DNA of 64,000 bases from Alligator mississippiensis (lineage: Eukaryota; Chordata; Crocodylia; Alligatoridae), in NCBI RefSeq assembly GCF_030867095.1, contig NC_081824.1:175034933-175098932 (forward strand), in the 5' to 3' direction. The translations under genes were made by a program, and so were the position numbers. Shown here piece by piece: positions 9,701 through 23,347 of this stretch. Numbering within the stretch: position 1 is the stretch's first letter; every line of letters starts with the position of its first letter. A model generated the notes under the pieces. It searched no databases. It was not told where the DNA came from and saw only the letters and a list, made by a program, of their open reading frames with translations.

Positions 9701-12700
9701 ACTGATCCTGCTGAAGAGCTTGGAAATGGTGTCCAAATGCTGGGTAATTTATAAAACAGAAACATCTGGACATAGAAAATAAATAATAACACATACATAG
9801 GGACAGAAATGCCTGTCAGACATGGTGGTGAGTCCAGCCTTGTTATTTTAGCTTTATTGGATTAGGCAGATGGCAGCAGAGTTGTCTGGTACAAAACACA
9901 AACCTGTCAGCATGATGGCAGCCCACCAAGCAAAATGCATCTAGTAAAGACAAGCCTGCGTCCTTGCGAGTTCTGCCACTGACTGTTACAGGAAGCTCTG
10001 AAATTAGTTCCCTACTTTTTACATAGCCCAAGGCATTGTATGTACCTTATGCAGCTGCCTGCGTAATGGGCAAACCCCAGTCACTGGAGACATTCCCAAC
10101 ATTCTGGATGTCAGTCAAGGAGAAGCGGATGTTAGGACAGCATGCAAACCTCCCGACTGGTGGTATTCAGAGACCAGAGCTGAGGCACACCTTCATTATG
10201 ATGACAGCTGTGTATTCTGGAATTAAGGGTCCTAATCAGTTGTTCCACCAGATATTGTTCTTGCTTTTGCCATGGCTGGAGTAACAATGCTGTGGGCGTA
10301 TAGCAGCTTCACAGTTGTTAGTGCTCTGCAAGCTGCCACTGGGAACATACTGTATGACAACAATTGGGACATTACTTGGGTTCTTCTACTAAAAACACAC
10401 AGCTCTCTACCACATCAAAATAATAGGAGCCCACTAGCCCTTAACATCCATACTTCTCATGATGAGTAAGCATTAGTTTTAGTGCTTACTGATGGTTAGC
10501 CAAGGTAACCTGCCAATGTGATAGGAGGCCTGATTAATTAGTCCCACAAAATGCTTTGAGATCCTCAGATAAAAGTCCCTAAAGATGTGCAAAGCAATAT
10601 GGACTGAGTTGGCATGGATGGAGCTTTCATTCCCACTGACCATGTTGTTCCTGTTTAGTGGATAAACAATGGGCTCCTGTAGATAGACAAAGCATAGACA
10701 ATCTAGCACGTTTTTGCACCAGATGCATGGATAAACACTGAGATGAAAAGGGTTTTTTAGTATAAGCTGAACTGTTTTGGCTTTTGGCACTGAAAATGAT
10801 GGGGATTTGTGTCAGTGGGGTTCCAAAGTACATCAATCCTTAATAAATGTGTTTTAAATAATGTATGTGCATTGAAAGAACATGCAATGACTAAATCCAA
10901 GGGTGTATTTGGGAAAGGTATTATTTATTAAACTGTTGCCAGCATCTTCTGGTCTCAAAAGAAACCCATAGCACAAACATCACTCTTCCGCCTTGCTTAA
11001 TCACTTGCCAAGAACAGAGACTCACCCACCAAGATACCTGCAAATAGAAATTCAACATCACTGCATGTTCACAGGGTGCTTAGAATGCCCTCTAGGGGTA
11101 ATTCTAATTATAGTAGTCCATTGTACAGGAAACACTCACTAGGTTATACTACCTTGAAAAGCTGCTTATGGAGAATGAGAAAAATAAAGCACAGGAAATG
11201 GTCGACAGATGGTTTTTGTTTTCCCTTACAAAAAATCCAGTGTGAGCACAACACATCAATACATCATTTGGTAGAACTGACTGCTGTCTCTATTACTTCT
11301 GTCTAGGCTGCTATGCAACCCCTTTAATAAGGTGTCTGAGGCTATGAACCAGCAAAGCTCTTAAGCATGTATTTATCTTTGAGCACCTGCACAGACTCAG
11401 TGCAGTCAAAGGCTCTCTTCCCATGCTTAGAATTAAGCACACATTTAAGTCTTTGCTGGAACAGGGCTGCAATTTGAACACCAATGGGAGTTGTGCCTCA
11501 CAGACAGAGATGTGCCACATCTAAAAAGATTACCTCCAAAATGGATTCCAGTATCCCTCCTGAGCCCCAGCGTTTACTGACAGATGTGAGGGAGGGCATC
11601 TAGAGGGGGTGCAGTGACATGGTCACTCCCCCCTTTGAGACCATGCTGCAGGAGCAGCAACAGGGGACCTTTTTTGAGTCCTCAAAGCAAGTAAGAATTA
11701 TCCCCTTCCCTTTCCCTCCATGCTTAGTGACACATCTCCTCTCCCATTTTCTCCCTTCACCACCCACTGGTGCCACTCTCCCCTACTGACACAGGAGCAA
11801 GAGGAGCTCCAGAGCCTCCCCTGCCCTGCTCCAGCCAGGCTGTGCAAGGAGCTGGGCTCAGCCAGGGCAGCCACAGAGGAAGCAGTAGGTAAGTCATTCC
11901 TCCCTGTCCTGTCCCATAGGTGTTCAATATGGGAGGGAAGTCAGGGAGAGTGGGGCAGGGGCTGCTGCAATAGTTATGGCAGAGGGCAAGTCCAAGGGTG
12001 TAAGCAGAGTAGGCTCTGGACCTTCCCCTGCTCCCTGGTTATCCAGAGATAGCGACAGCTGCAGGTAAGCAGGGAAGGGAAGGGAAGGGAGGGAAGGGGA
12101 GGTGTGGCTGAGCACAGAAGGGTAGGGAGGGGTCCCAAGAGGAAGGGGTTTCTTACCTAATTCCGGCACTTAAAAGAAGTCCCCAGCTGCTGCTCCCACC
12201 ACACGATCTGCCCATCTCGATGAGAAGGAGGCTGGGAGCCAAGGAGTTCAGCCACCCCTGAAGCACTAGACACCGCTCCTGTCCCCCACCCCTGTCTTTT
12301 TAAAATCCTGGGTCCCAGTACGCTGAAGAAGGTAAGAGAAAAGGATTTGTCAATGATTTATTCAGTTAGTGCCCTACTACACGTGGCATGTCATTCTTTA
12401 GGAATAAAGCAGCAAGGCACTGTGCAGGGTGCTGCTCCTGTAGAAAACAAATTTCCCTTATACCCTGCGCCAGGTCCTGTCCCCCTGTACACTCCTTTGA
12501 GGCAAGCTGCTCCAGCTCACCTGCAACATATTTATCATACACAGATGTATAGTGCAAAACTGTCACAAGAAACAGCTTCTTTAACAGGGTCATTCTGATT
12601 GCTCTGTTCCCGGAGAGTAATGCAAGTATTGATTTTAATGAGTGTATGTAACAAGTGAAGCACAGTGGTTATTTAAGTATGGTTAGTTTCATTCCATGAA

Positions 12701-12791
12701 TAGTGGATTCAATAGTAATGGAAGAAAAGAAAGAAAACTACATAAGCAGCATTCTCCCCTGCCTCCCCATCCCTGCACAACTGGTCATAAG
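9701..12791. other. Unassigned non-coding stretch
   Basis: No gene recognised. 9701-11520 is AT-rich single-copy-looking DNA. 11560-12300 is GC-rich, with a GGGAA-type purine run near 12070-12100 and overlapping open frames that carry no recognisable motif. I see no splice-flanked exon. Confidence 0.4.
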
Positions 12792-13995
12792 CAGGGATGC
12801 TGGTTTTCTCTTGTCAAAAATCTCAAATGCTCTGATTAAAAAAACCCAAAATCACATTTTTCTGCAATTAAAATGAAACACCACTAGATATATTGGCATC
12901 AATTGAACACAATGTTTTATTGATATATTTACAATTTTAAAGCAATTTGGAAGCCTAACAGTGCTTCAATGACTATAATAAAATAAATTTTAAATACCTA
13001 TAAATTTTGGCATTTGATCCTGGGTTTTTTATCATGAAAAATCAGAGCCCTTCCCTGCCCCCTTCACTCACTAGGATGCGAGTCCAGCTGCAGCTATCCC
13101 CCACCCACTGTTTAGAGGTGCTGAGCAGCCCTGATATGCCAATGCCCTTCCCTGCCCATGCCATTGCCCCGTACTCCTGACCCACAGGCCCCAGGCCCTG
13201 GTGGTGGCCCTCTCCCCCAACCCACAGCCCCCTAAGCCCTGCCAGTGCCCCTCACTCCCAACCCACAGACACCCCAGTCCTGTTGGTGCCCCTTCTGACC
13301 TGCTGCTGTCCACCTCCAGCCCCTCCCCCTGCTAGTGTAAGAGAAAGGAGTGGGTGTGTGGGGAAGGTGGGGGGCACAGGTGATGCAGTGGGAGGGGCAC
13401 ATGCCCCCCTGAGATTTCCGCACCCACAGTGGAGTGCAGCGCTGCAGCAGGGCCAGACCAGCTCTGAGCAGAAACCACCTCCACCAGCCCCCAGCTGGTG
13501 CAACCCAGTGTTGGAGGGAGTGCCACGCCATGATGATGAGGTGCAGAAGTGGCAGCAGCACAGAGTAGTGCCCCCTGCTGATGTCGGCTGTGCAGGGGGT
13601 GCCTCAGTTTGGCAGCAAGGGCCTCAAAGGCAGGTCCTGCCTAAAGCTGATCCAGCCTGGCTGCAGCCCCACTCCTTGCTGTGGGCGCAGAAATCTTGGA
13701 GGCATGTGCCACATCACCACATGGCCTGTGCCCTCTCACCCCCCCAACACATGGCCTGTGCCCCTTCTCTCCCCCACCATAGACTTATCTGCAGGAAGCT
13801 GTGGAAGCTGCTGTCCACTGCTGCCTAGCTTCCACATGCATGTGTACACACACACACGGTGCCCCCTGCCTTGCAAGAAGCCCCTTGCAGGCTGGAGCTC
13901 AACCAGCCTACAAGGGGAAACCTGTGATTGTGTTTTTCTCCATTAAAGGAGAAAATCTGCATTTTTCCACAGCAAATGGAAAATCCAGACCCCTG
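12792..13995. mobile_element. hAT-like DNA transposon, 1.2 kb, non-autonomous
   Basis: The left end CAGGGATGCTGGTTTTCT and the reverse complement of the right end, CAGGGGTCTGGATTTTCC, match as short imperfect terminal repeats starting with CAGGG. The flanking octamers GTCATAAG (12784-12791) and GTAATGAG (13996-14003) agree at 6 of 8 positions, as expected of an aged hAT target duplication. The flanks inside are AT-rich, and the core (13050-13830) is GC-rich with spurious long open frames. No transposase motifs were seen. The imperfect duplication makes this less certain than the other hAT calls here. Confidence 0.5.
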
Positions 13996-14003
13996 GTAAT
14001 GAG

Positions 14004-16398
14004 GCTGGTGCTTGTGAAAATGCTGGAAACAAGGAGCTGCTATGCCATTTTCTCTGACAGCTCTCAGGGTGCAGTTCAATCCCAACTTTAAGCACCTTCT
14101 CCTGTTCCAAAATAAGTGGCCCCACACATCCTCTCCTCCTGTATCCACACGCAACTCTTGTCAGTGCACCTCAGTCCTTCTCCACAACAGCCTTCAGTGT
14201 TGAGTCTCTCATTTGATCTGTGCCTGAGATTGAGGACTAGCTAAGAGAAATGCACTTAATTCACTTGCATCTTGAACAGGAATGTAGCCTCTCTTTTCTT
14301 AGGGATTGGGTTCACTGATAGTTAGGTGTGTTTGGGATTATATTCAAGCCTATACCAACCACCCGTCCTCACTGGAAGTCCCTGTACTCCTTTCCTAGAA
14401 GGTAGTCCAGAACAGGCCAGCAAGCTTAACAGAGGGCAAGAGTTCTCCATTGGCAATCCCACAGTCCCCTCCTCCTTTATCTCCAGGCCATTCTGCATAC
14501 TGTCCCGTCACTCTGCTACCTGAAAGTTTGGTGGGGAGGGGGGTTAAAAAACTCTTTTTTCATTCTTCAACTTATGTGCTTTGTGGGTTCCTGGAGACTA
14601 TCAACAGATAGTAGCAGGGGAGAAAGGCTAGTGTAGATTAGGACCATATTTTCTGGGTGATTCCTTGTATGTGATCTGTGGGTCAATACAACAGGAACAG
14701 ACATCTGGAAAGGAGTTAAAGAACTGAATATATTTTTCATCCATGTCATCACTTGTTTTCATCTAGCTTTCAGCCTTATAAAATACTTGAAACAAGTGGT
14801 CTGCTCTGCTCATGGCTTGACCCAACCAACTCTGAGTATTTTGACCACCTTCTAGCATGTTCTAGCTATAGAGCTCCAAGCAATTCATAGCCTGTGGTAG
14901 ATTTAGCTTCATGACACCTTAGTGAAGCATTTCACACACCCCCACCCCCCACCCCCATTTTATTCCCCAAATGCGACACAGAATGTGAGGTGCCCATGGC
15001 TACAAAATGAGTTGCTAGCAGAGCTGGGAAGAGAACACAAGACCCTGAGCTATAGCTGCCCTACGTCCTCTAACCACTATGCTTCAATGCCCTTTATAAA
15101 ATGTCGTCACTGTGTCACGGATCTCATTTAACCTACATACCCAGAGCAGTTCTGATGACTTTTTATATCAGGTGAAATAGTCTCATGTCCAAAAAAAAAA
15201 AAAGAGAAAGAGAGAAATTCTTGACATGGCCTAATTTGAGGTCTAACACCAAACAAGTCTGCGTTAGATTGGAAATTTTCTCCACACAGCAGAGATCAAT
15301 AAATGTAATTATTTGGACTTAAACCTCATGAATTCTGAAGAGCCTCTCAGATTACTTGGAGAATAAATGCTATTTTATACGATGTCAAAGCTGATCAGAA
15401 TAACAACACTCACAATAAAGGCAGTATTGATAAGAGTCAAGCCTTTCAGTCTCCTTTACAATGCCTTACTATGCCTTACTTGTTAAAGGAAAACTACTGG
15501 GGTAGAGTTATGCTTAAATCATAATCATTTCCTCCCCTGAGCTTATTAGTAAAATGCACTGAAGTCTTAACCAAAATTCTTTTTCAGTATATGACTGAAC
15601 ATAAACCTAAATCATTCATTCTCTTATTTGTATCTCCCTAGGGATGCTGCTTATTTAGCTGTTACACTTCCCTCAACTTGGATGGGGAAATAAGGCTGCC
15701 TTGGTTGACAGAATAGGGGCCAAAATCCAAAGCATACCAGACAGACAGAATAGGGGCAAAAATCCAAAGCATACCTCTACCTCCAGCATCCTGCATTTTG
15801 GGGCATTTAAATAAAGTAGAACTGGGATTAAAGTCCCCCCAAGTTTGCATAATTAAAGATAAGTTAGAATCCAAACCAGTCCTGCTTCGGGGCTGCTTCC
15901 TCTTCAGATTGTATAAATTTTTCACATTTTACTCAAGATTTCTGTAGAGACTTGGTCTGTTTTCAGGAACTGACCAACTCTCCACTCACTTAAATTGATA
16001 CAATTCCTCTGACTTAAGTCAATATAACTAAGGAGCATCTCCTGGAAAGTCAATGAGGTTGCTTTGGTGGAAGACTGTCATGAGAAGAGAGCTAGGTAGG
16101 CCGAGAGCCACAAACGAGCACCAGGAATCACAAGCCCAAGTCAGGAGCCTAAGTTCCCTCTACAACATTTGTGGAGAGTTTGATGCCCAGAATTGGGATT
16201 TGTATCAGCCAGCATGCTGGGGAAGAGGATACTCCAGCCAATCAGTTGGAAACATAGACCATGTTGCTGCTGCTATCCCATTCCTACAGGAATGCCATAA
16301 CCACTAGGATGCAGAGTCCTACCCCCTCTTTCACTCTCTCCTTCTGGCCCCTTGACATTTGTGTTTGTGGTAGCCCAGTGATGCAGCTTCAAGAGTAG
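14004..16398. other. Unassigned non-coding stretch
   Basis: No gene recognised. It holds a C-rich run (14936-14957), an A-run (15190-15202) and a 32-bp near-exact local duplication (15707-15738 and 15744-15775, one mismatch). Confidence 0.4.
15707..15775 (+). repeat. 32-bp local direct duplication
   Basis: The unit beginning GACAGAATAGGGGC and ending CCAAAGCATACC occurs at 15707-15738 and again at 15744-15775 with one mismatch and a 5-bp spacer. It looks like a recent replication-slippage duplication. Confidence 0.8.
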
Positions 16399-16406
16399 GA
16401 GTAGAG

Positions 16407-16666
16407 CAGGGGTTGTCAGCCAGGGGAATGCATACCCCTGGGGGTACCTGAGAAGGCCCTCGGGGGTACGCGTGGGCAGGAGGGGATGGAGTGCCACCAT
16501 GCAGCATCCGACACTGCTGCACAGGTAGGGATGGGAGAAGCTCATGCACAACAACTGCCGCCTCTCCACATCCAGCCATGCGCCGCCCCTGCCCCCCCCC
16601 CACCTCCCCCCTTCTCTGTGTCCGGCTGCTGGGGGTACACTGATCCAAAAAGGTTGAAAACCCCTG
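16407..16666. mobile_element. hAT-like short DNA transposon, 260 bp
   Basis: The left end CAGGGGTTGTCAGCC mirrors the right end GGTTGAAAACCCCTG, whose reverse complement is CAGGGGTTTTCAACC. The flanking octamers GAGTAGAG (16399-16406) and GAATAGAG (16667-16674) match at 7 of 8. CAGGGGTT-type termini plus an 8-bp duplication are characteristic of the hAT superfamily. The interior is GC-rich with GGGGGTAC motifs and no coding capacity. Confidence 0.75.
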
Positions 16667-17377
16667 GAATAGAGGGATGCCTTTCCAACCCCTCTCCCCC
16701 CACCAGACTGTTTCCCAGCCTGGTGTTTAAGATACTCTCCTAGGAAGTGGGAGATGTGGGTTTACAGCCCCTCAGGCTGAGGAAGGCTTAAAGATTAAGT
16801 CACCCACTTCGTAGGCAAATGCACTGAACTACTAAGCTATTATACAAATGGTGAATATTATCACCACTGCCTGTGTCTTGAAAGAAAAGAGAGAGACAGT
16901 CATTTATAAATGAAGATGATGATTTAGGTGTCTAAGCCTGTGGGAGGTCATTTCAAGCTGTAAATCCCAGTCTCACATTGGCACCTAACTAGAGTTCCTG
17001 AATCTGAGAGACAGGCAGAATTTCAGACTCAAGCTCCTCTTTCTATTGCCTGGCTTAGCTTCACCTCAATATGCTAAGTGTTGTGAATCCTAATCCTAGG
17101 CACCTATGCATCTCCATTTAGAGTATACAGAACTTTGATGCCTAACTGATATATCCAGTGACACGTCTCCTGCAAGCTTCCAGCGCACAACAGTTTGGTA
17201 TTCAGAGAAGTCTGTAAAACCCATTGGACAAATAGGGTAAATGAGCTCCGTGCTGCAGCAGCTAGGGAGTATAATGCTAAAGAAAAAATCTTTGAAGAAG
17301 CAATAAACCCTCTGGACAGGACAGAGGAACAAAACTGACCAACTGGTTAATATGGTCCTCTACAAACTGCCAGCCCT

Positions 17378-17379
17378 TG

Positions 17380-17411
<32 letters not shown>

Positions 17412-17412
17412 C
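17378..17412 (+). repeat. (TGCC)n microsatellite
   Basis: About eight and a half uninterrupted tandem TGCC units. Confidence 0.95.
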
Positions 17413-20400
17413 ATGGAGGACAAATCAAGGGTGAGAGTGAGTCCCCACAGCATATGCTGCTGCAGAGATTCTTATTCAGGTAGACAACACACTAGCCCAT
17501 AGTCAGACAAGCGGCAGACGGGATGATGCTTTACTTTATACCAGCACGCTCAGCAGCCCAGAAAAGAGAAGGTGCACAGACAGTTTAAATCACATCACCC
17601 CCACTTCCTCTGGGCTGGACATGTGTGAGCGGAAGTTAGGGCCTTGTTACACAGTAATTTTGGGCAGCTTCTGGAGCTCTTAACCCCTGAACTGTCTGCA
17701 CATAAGCACCTTGCAGTGGTTTTAAGGACTCATTATGTGGTTCAAAGTTAAGCCATTCCAGGGCAGGATTATCTCTGATCCTCACTACCCAGCTCCTGTT
17801 CCACTAAGGTGTGACTACCCCCCAAAGATGTGCTGCCCAAGCTGAAGACCTCCAGTGTCACAGGATCTCTCACATCCCTGCCTTAGAGCAGGGCTAGAAG
17901 CCTGTCCTGGCTCACCAACTCTCTGGTGGCAGCTCACAACCACAGCTTCTAGTCCTGCCCCTGCTCACCAGGCATCCAGTGGCAAGTCACAGCTGTGCAG
18001 ATGGGGGACATGTCAGAGAAGGTTTCTAATCTAAGGGTGTGACTGCTCCAAGCTAGCACTAACATCCATCAACATTTGTGTGGCTCATAGCATAAGGTGT
18101 AACAAGGCCCTTACAGATCACCACATTGTTCAGTAGTTTTAAAGCACTAACTTTTTCTCAGTTCACATTCAACAAAACTATTTCCAATCAGGCAAATGGG
18201 GCAAAAAATCCTACCTTCTTCACAGGACAAAAGGGTTAATATGCAAGCATTAATGTATTAGTGCTTTAAGCTCCTAGAGCAACAGGGGCTGGGTTAGGTT
18301 TGCAGATCTTGTAGTGATATTGATTTTAGGCTGGTGATTTTAAGGCTGCCAAAAGTCTTGCTAGTTTCACTTGGCTGCTGTTTATTCATCTATGTTTAAA
18401 GCCTTTTGACTTTCACTTTTCAGGTGCATCTTGCTCATTGCTGTACAGCATCACTTTAAGACATTCCTGTTGTCCCGTCACCTCTTGTACATTAAGGCAA
18501 CCTTTAAATACTGCCAGCCAGAATCAGCAAATCTTTCATCGCATCAAGGGGGATGATTTTGAGCCCTCCAGTCAGACTCCCACAGCTTCCTTTTTTTTTG
18601 CAGTGGCTCCCTGCCAAGCTCATGGTACAGAACCAACACTTATTAGAGATGGAAACAACCCCTCCACACTAATGCACTGGGATCAGAGATTTTACAAATG
18701 ACAGAAGAGAGGATGCAGGAGGAATGTTAAAATAGGCTCATTGCACCAGCATCTAAACAGACACTGCTTCTCCTTAAGCTAGTGTGAAAAAAAACAGAAT
18801 GTTCCTGTTATCTTTGCTGGTTGCATTAACTTCCTTTCTTACTCAGCAGCACCTTGTCTACAAACACACCTGATGAGTCAAACATTTTAAGATGCTCACT
18901 TACCCAAGACCTTGGGAGAAGAGGAAAAAAAAAAGCAAACAAAATAGTGGAGGTCAAAATTCACAGAAGGGTTGACTGTTTGGGAGGATTTTGTTTTGCT
19001 TTGGTTTGATTTGGTTTGGTTTTCAAGGGTGGGGAGCAAAGACTCAAGATCAAGAAACACTACAGAAAGTCAGACAATGAATTTTATATCCTGCACAGTG
19101 CAATGTATTAATTTTATTCTCTCTAGACACTGGGAAGTGCTTCCCACAAGGACTTGTATTCACTGAGAAGGGAGAGATGATATACAGGCTTGCTTCCGAT
19201 ATCAGGTACCCCAATCCAGAGCAGCACAATTGACTTCAGTGGTGGAACTGAGATTAGAATCAGGCTTGATGATCCTATTGAAGTCATTATCACCAGGTTA
19301 TCATTTGGTACATGTCATTAAACATCCTCCAGGCTGCCCCACAGCCTGAAAGTGATGCGATCTCCAAAAAGCACAGAGATAGAGGAAGGAGAGAGACAGA
19401 AAAACTCCCTTCATCTCTCTGCTTCCTGGCCTGTTTTTTCCTGATTTTTCCCCTCCCCCCTCAAAAACATAAATTGAGTTTTTCAGCAAATAATGACAGA
19501 GAATCGTTGGGGGATAGATGTCAGAAGCATCTGTGAATGTGTGTGTCATCCTCTCCTTTCTATTATTCCTCCTCTACATCTTCTATTTCAACCTGTCTGC
19601 ATTACAGACAGATATTGCTTTCTGCTCTGTGGAGACCATTACATTTGTAATTGGAAACCTCAAGAAATTTTTCTTCCCTTGTCCCCTCCCAGAAACAGCC
19701 AACTTTGGCATCAGGGTAAAACTCAGACCTCAGAAAAGAAGATATCGCTATGAAAAAGAGAAACTGTTTTTTCCTTCTCTTTTTTCAAGTGCACTTAAGA
19801 GCTAGAAAAAAAATGTATTGGATTAAGACCCATCATAATGAAGGCCATGGTGTACATAGTTATGTAAATGAAATGAAATGCTGTCTTTCTGGTTTCAGTA
19901 TTTTACCCCTTTAAATGTAGTGTCTCTGAAGGAACGTGTCTGAAAGGGTCAGCTTCCATTTTGCGTTGCACTTCATATTCACAGAGTGAGTCACAGTGAA
20001 TGTGTGCGTGGTCTTTCTCTCATGAATTTTCTCTTCCTCCAGATGTGCAATGAGCACTGACAGTCATGCTGATTACAATTGTGATATGGTCTCCTTGTGC
20101 TCCCCCACCTATCTGTCTGTACTTACCTGCTGTCTCACGTTTTATAGTCTCACGTTTTATACTTAGCTTGTATGCTTGTGGCAGAAACCATCTTTTTGCT
20201 CTGCGTTTGTCTGGTGCCTCGCACAGTGGGGATTTGACTTATGACTGGGCTTCCTCAATGCTACGACACTACAAATAACCGGAGACTTTCTATTTTTTTC
20301 CTCCTTTGTTCACTCTTTTAATTAGTTTGAGCTAAAAGTGTCATCAAGGCTGGAAAATAAATATGTGGGGGTTTTCCCCCCATTTGTGTCTGAGAAAAGA

Positions 20401-22252
20401 GAAATCAAGTGACTAGGGCTGAACTGTAAATAAAACAAAAGAGGTCGGAGAAAGTAAAGAGGCTGCGAAGAAGTCTCCTCATTAGAAAGATGAAAAAGGT
20501 CAATGGAAATATGAAAGATTTCCAATTTAATAAAAAGGAGAAATAATTTGAAGCTTGTATGGTAATTTCATGGACATGTCATTGAAAACAGAGGCAAAAA
20601 TCTTTTTATCAAGCACTGTGGGGAAAAGTAACAACAGAGATCCTTAGAACTGCATTTTTCAGGTGGCCGAAATGGGATATAAGGACTTAATGCAAGGTAT
20701 TATACAACAAACCTGAATTTTCTAACAGAAATAAAAATGTGAGAGTTTTATCTAAGATGCCAAACAGAAATAGAAAATCTCTCTGAATTTCTGGCTGATC
20801 TAGACCAGTTTTACACTAACTGCCAGTTTGGTTATTGTCTCATAAAAAAAACTATTAAGAGTCTGGATGCAGGATGGGGAAACCTGAAGTGAGAACTATT
20901 AGCACTGACCCTACAAAATGACTCTTAGCAACCATCATCATCCAGTAATTATTCATTACTGTGCCCTGCACTAAGTACTAACCACTTTCTAAACACTGAG
21001 GAAAGACAGGCTCTATTCCCAGGAGCTAACTTGCTCAGGAGAGGCAGATAAGGAGACAGAGGTTAAGAAAAGAGACCAATAACAGGCAACTGGGGACTGA
21101 TTCATATTTATTCTGAAGTGAATTTGCAGCACTCTGGCCATAGAAAGATTCCTTGAAGTGGCCATAAATGCAATTTTCACCCAGAGCAGTGGAAAGGAGC
21201 TGTACTGTAAATAAAAATCAGGACCCTTATGTACAAATCAGTTCAGTTCAGTGAAACCCAGCAGAACTGTGTCTTTCAGAAGAACTCAAATATGGGACAC
21301 AGACATGAGGATGAGCCCAGGAAGGCTGTGCTATGCATTGAGGGCTGCACAGAATGACAGTGAGAAGCTTAGCCAGGAAGGATAAAAAACAAGAGGCAGA
21401 TAACGGGAGTTTTGAAGGTGGTGACAAGCAGCTTCAGCTTGTTTCAACAGTGATGGGGGAGCCAGCGTAAGGGTCTGAAAAGTGGGGCAAGGAAGATGAA
21501 CTTGGCATCTGAAGCTTGAAAAAACTCCATTTAGAAAGAAAGGCACAGTGTACAGGAGAATTCACAGTCTACGTAAGAAAGCTTGCTTCACCTCAGATGT
21601 CATAAACAAGCAGCACAGATGCTAACTACCTTCACTGAAGACTGTGCATGGGCCAGAAAACAACACCTCAGCACAGAGGGATAACCAGCCAGCTTGGCAC
21701 CCAAGGCAACAGCAATGCATAGGGAAGCAGCAGCTCCTGGGTGTAGATACCTGTGGTGCAGCAAATCAGCAGCAGCAGTGACAGTTATTTTTCCACCCTC
21801 CGCAAGTCAGCCCTGGGCCTGCTGCCCCTGTCACTCTGTCCTAGTAATGCTACTGCCTCAATAAGTGACGATGCAAAAAGCCGTAAGCAGCAGAGGCCTG
21901 TTGTTCAGGGCTGTCATGCACCAGACTGTCACAAAGGAAAATCTGCTATGGATGGAAGCAGGTATGGATATTAGAGAGATATTAGAACCAGCCATACACT
22001 TGATGGAGGTGAAAGAAAGGAACGTCAGCTTCGTTCCTGGGGTGAAAACAGGGTCTGCTTCATACAGGCATGGTAAAGCTACTGAGAGTAGAAACCCCAA
22101 GCAGGGCTTGGACTAAAGGACCATATATGATTGGGTTAAGGGAGGGCAATGGGTGGGTGCTAGGGGGCACAAGGGAGCGGATGCGTTTATTGTAACGGGT
22201 GCGCAGGTTTTATGTGATTTAAGGTTGAGATGGAAAGTTGATGATAGAGGAT

Positions 22253-22282
22253 ATAACTAACTAACTAACTAAATAAATAAAT
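22253..22282 (+). repeat. (TAAC)n followed by (TAAA)n microsatellite
   Basis: Four TAAC-type units run directly into TAAA units and then an AT-rich tail. Confidence 0.85.
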
Positions 22283-22689
22283 TAATAAAAATGTTACCCT
22301 AGATTGAGACTAAATCCTTTGATACAGGTAAAGATTTGCTATTGTCATTCTTTTTTGTTTCCTGCACTTAGACTGCAGAGGAGCCAGTCTTCATGCCTGT
22401 CTGCAGCTGCCATTTTTTGTTTCATTTCAGCTGGAAAATATTCTTCTGCCCCTGGAGACATTATGCTTTCTTGTCTATTGTTTCCTGTTTCCCATAATCT
22501 GAAATAAAGTCACCTGAAGGGAACTAGCACGTTAGCTTTGGGAAAAGAAAAGAAAGTCCAGACCTCTATCCAACATATCTAAAATGACTTGTGCACTAGC
22601 AGTACAAAATCAACAAATGCACTGTCTCTCGCTATTAACTACAAAGGGTTGTCTCTAAGGGGGAAAAAAGAGTTCAGTCTCCACACTGT

Positions 22690-23344
22690 GGCCACGTATA
22701 GATGAAACGAGGGGCATGTGTGCATGATACTTTAAAACAAGTTAAATGCTTTTGCACCACATTAACGATGTTGGTGTTTGCATGCATTGACGGCGTATTG
22801 CGCAGTAATTCCAACTGCTGTAGCAAATTCAGCAGGGTAATGCGCCTTAAATGACTTGGGGCGCACAAAACTAAAACTCCTCCAAGGAGTTTTAGTTTGC
22901 TACCCTATAGCTGTGGAGCAAAGCACCGGGCTTCGTGCAGCTCAAGGGCTCTGCAGAAAGGCCATGCAGGCAGCCTGGCAGCAGCCCAGGAAGGCAGGCT
23001 CTGCCCAAGATTTTTTTTTCCCCTGGAGTGTCTGCCTGAGCTGTGCGGGGGCCTGGTGCTTCCCTCCGTGGCTGCGGTGCCTCCCGGGACTACCCAAGCC
23101 GGGTGCCTGTGGGTGGGTGCCAGCTGGGGTGGGCCGCTGCTGCCACAGAGGGAAGCATCAGCCCCCACCGCAGCCTAGGGACCGCTCCGTCCACCGGCAG
23201 CTCGCCCTCCTCTCCCCACCACTGGAGAGGCAGGTGAGTTTGGGTGTGTGCATGACACAGGGGTTTAAAGGGACATAAATTGAAGCGGTGTTTTTAAAAA
23301 CCCACTGATTCAATTTAGGGCTCCCATTTCATCTACACACGCCC
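22690..23344. mobile_element. DNA transposon, 655 bp, inverted ends and TGT duplication
   Basis: The left end GGCCACGTATAGATGAAA aligns with the reverse complement of the right end GGGCGTGTGTAGATGAAA. The flanks are TGT (22687-22689) and TGT (23345-23347), a 3-bp duplication. The ends are AT-rich and the core (22900-23240) is very GC-rich and carries several overlapping open frames without motifs. It belongs with the GGGYGCATCTACA-ended elements at 1782-2093 and 23981-24409. Confidence 0.6.
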
Positions 23345-23347
23345 TGT

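Larger units (their letters stand above)
16675..22689. other. Unassigned non-coding stretch
   Basis: No gene recognised in these 6 kb on either strand; open frames are short and lack motifs. It holds a (TGCC)n microsatellite at 17378-17412, a short duplicated GTCTCACGTTTTAT unit near 20130-20162 and a (TAAC)n/(TAAA)n run at about 22253-22280. Confidence 0.45.

Noticed and set aside
13071..13946. Several open frames of 80-181 codons on both strands
   Set aside because: They lie in the GC-rich core of a hAT-like element, overlap in all frames and show no domain.
17096..17332. 78-codon minus-strand frame with a hydrophobic N-terminus
   Set aside because: AT-rich chance frame, no splice context and no recognised domain.
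22856..23278. 140-codon plus-strand frame with Cys- and Trp-rich sequence
   Set aside because: It lies inside the 655-bp element at 22690-23344, overlaps other frames and has no motif; GC-driven.
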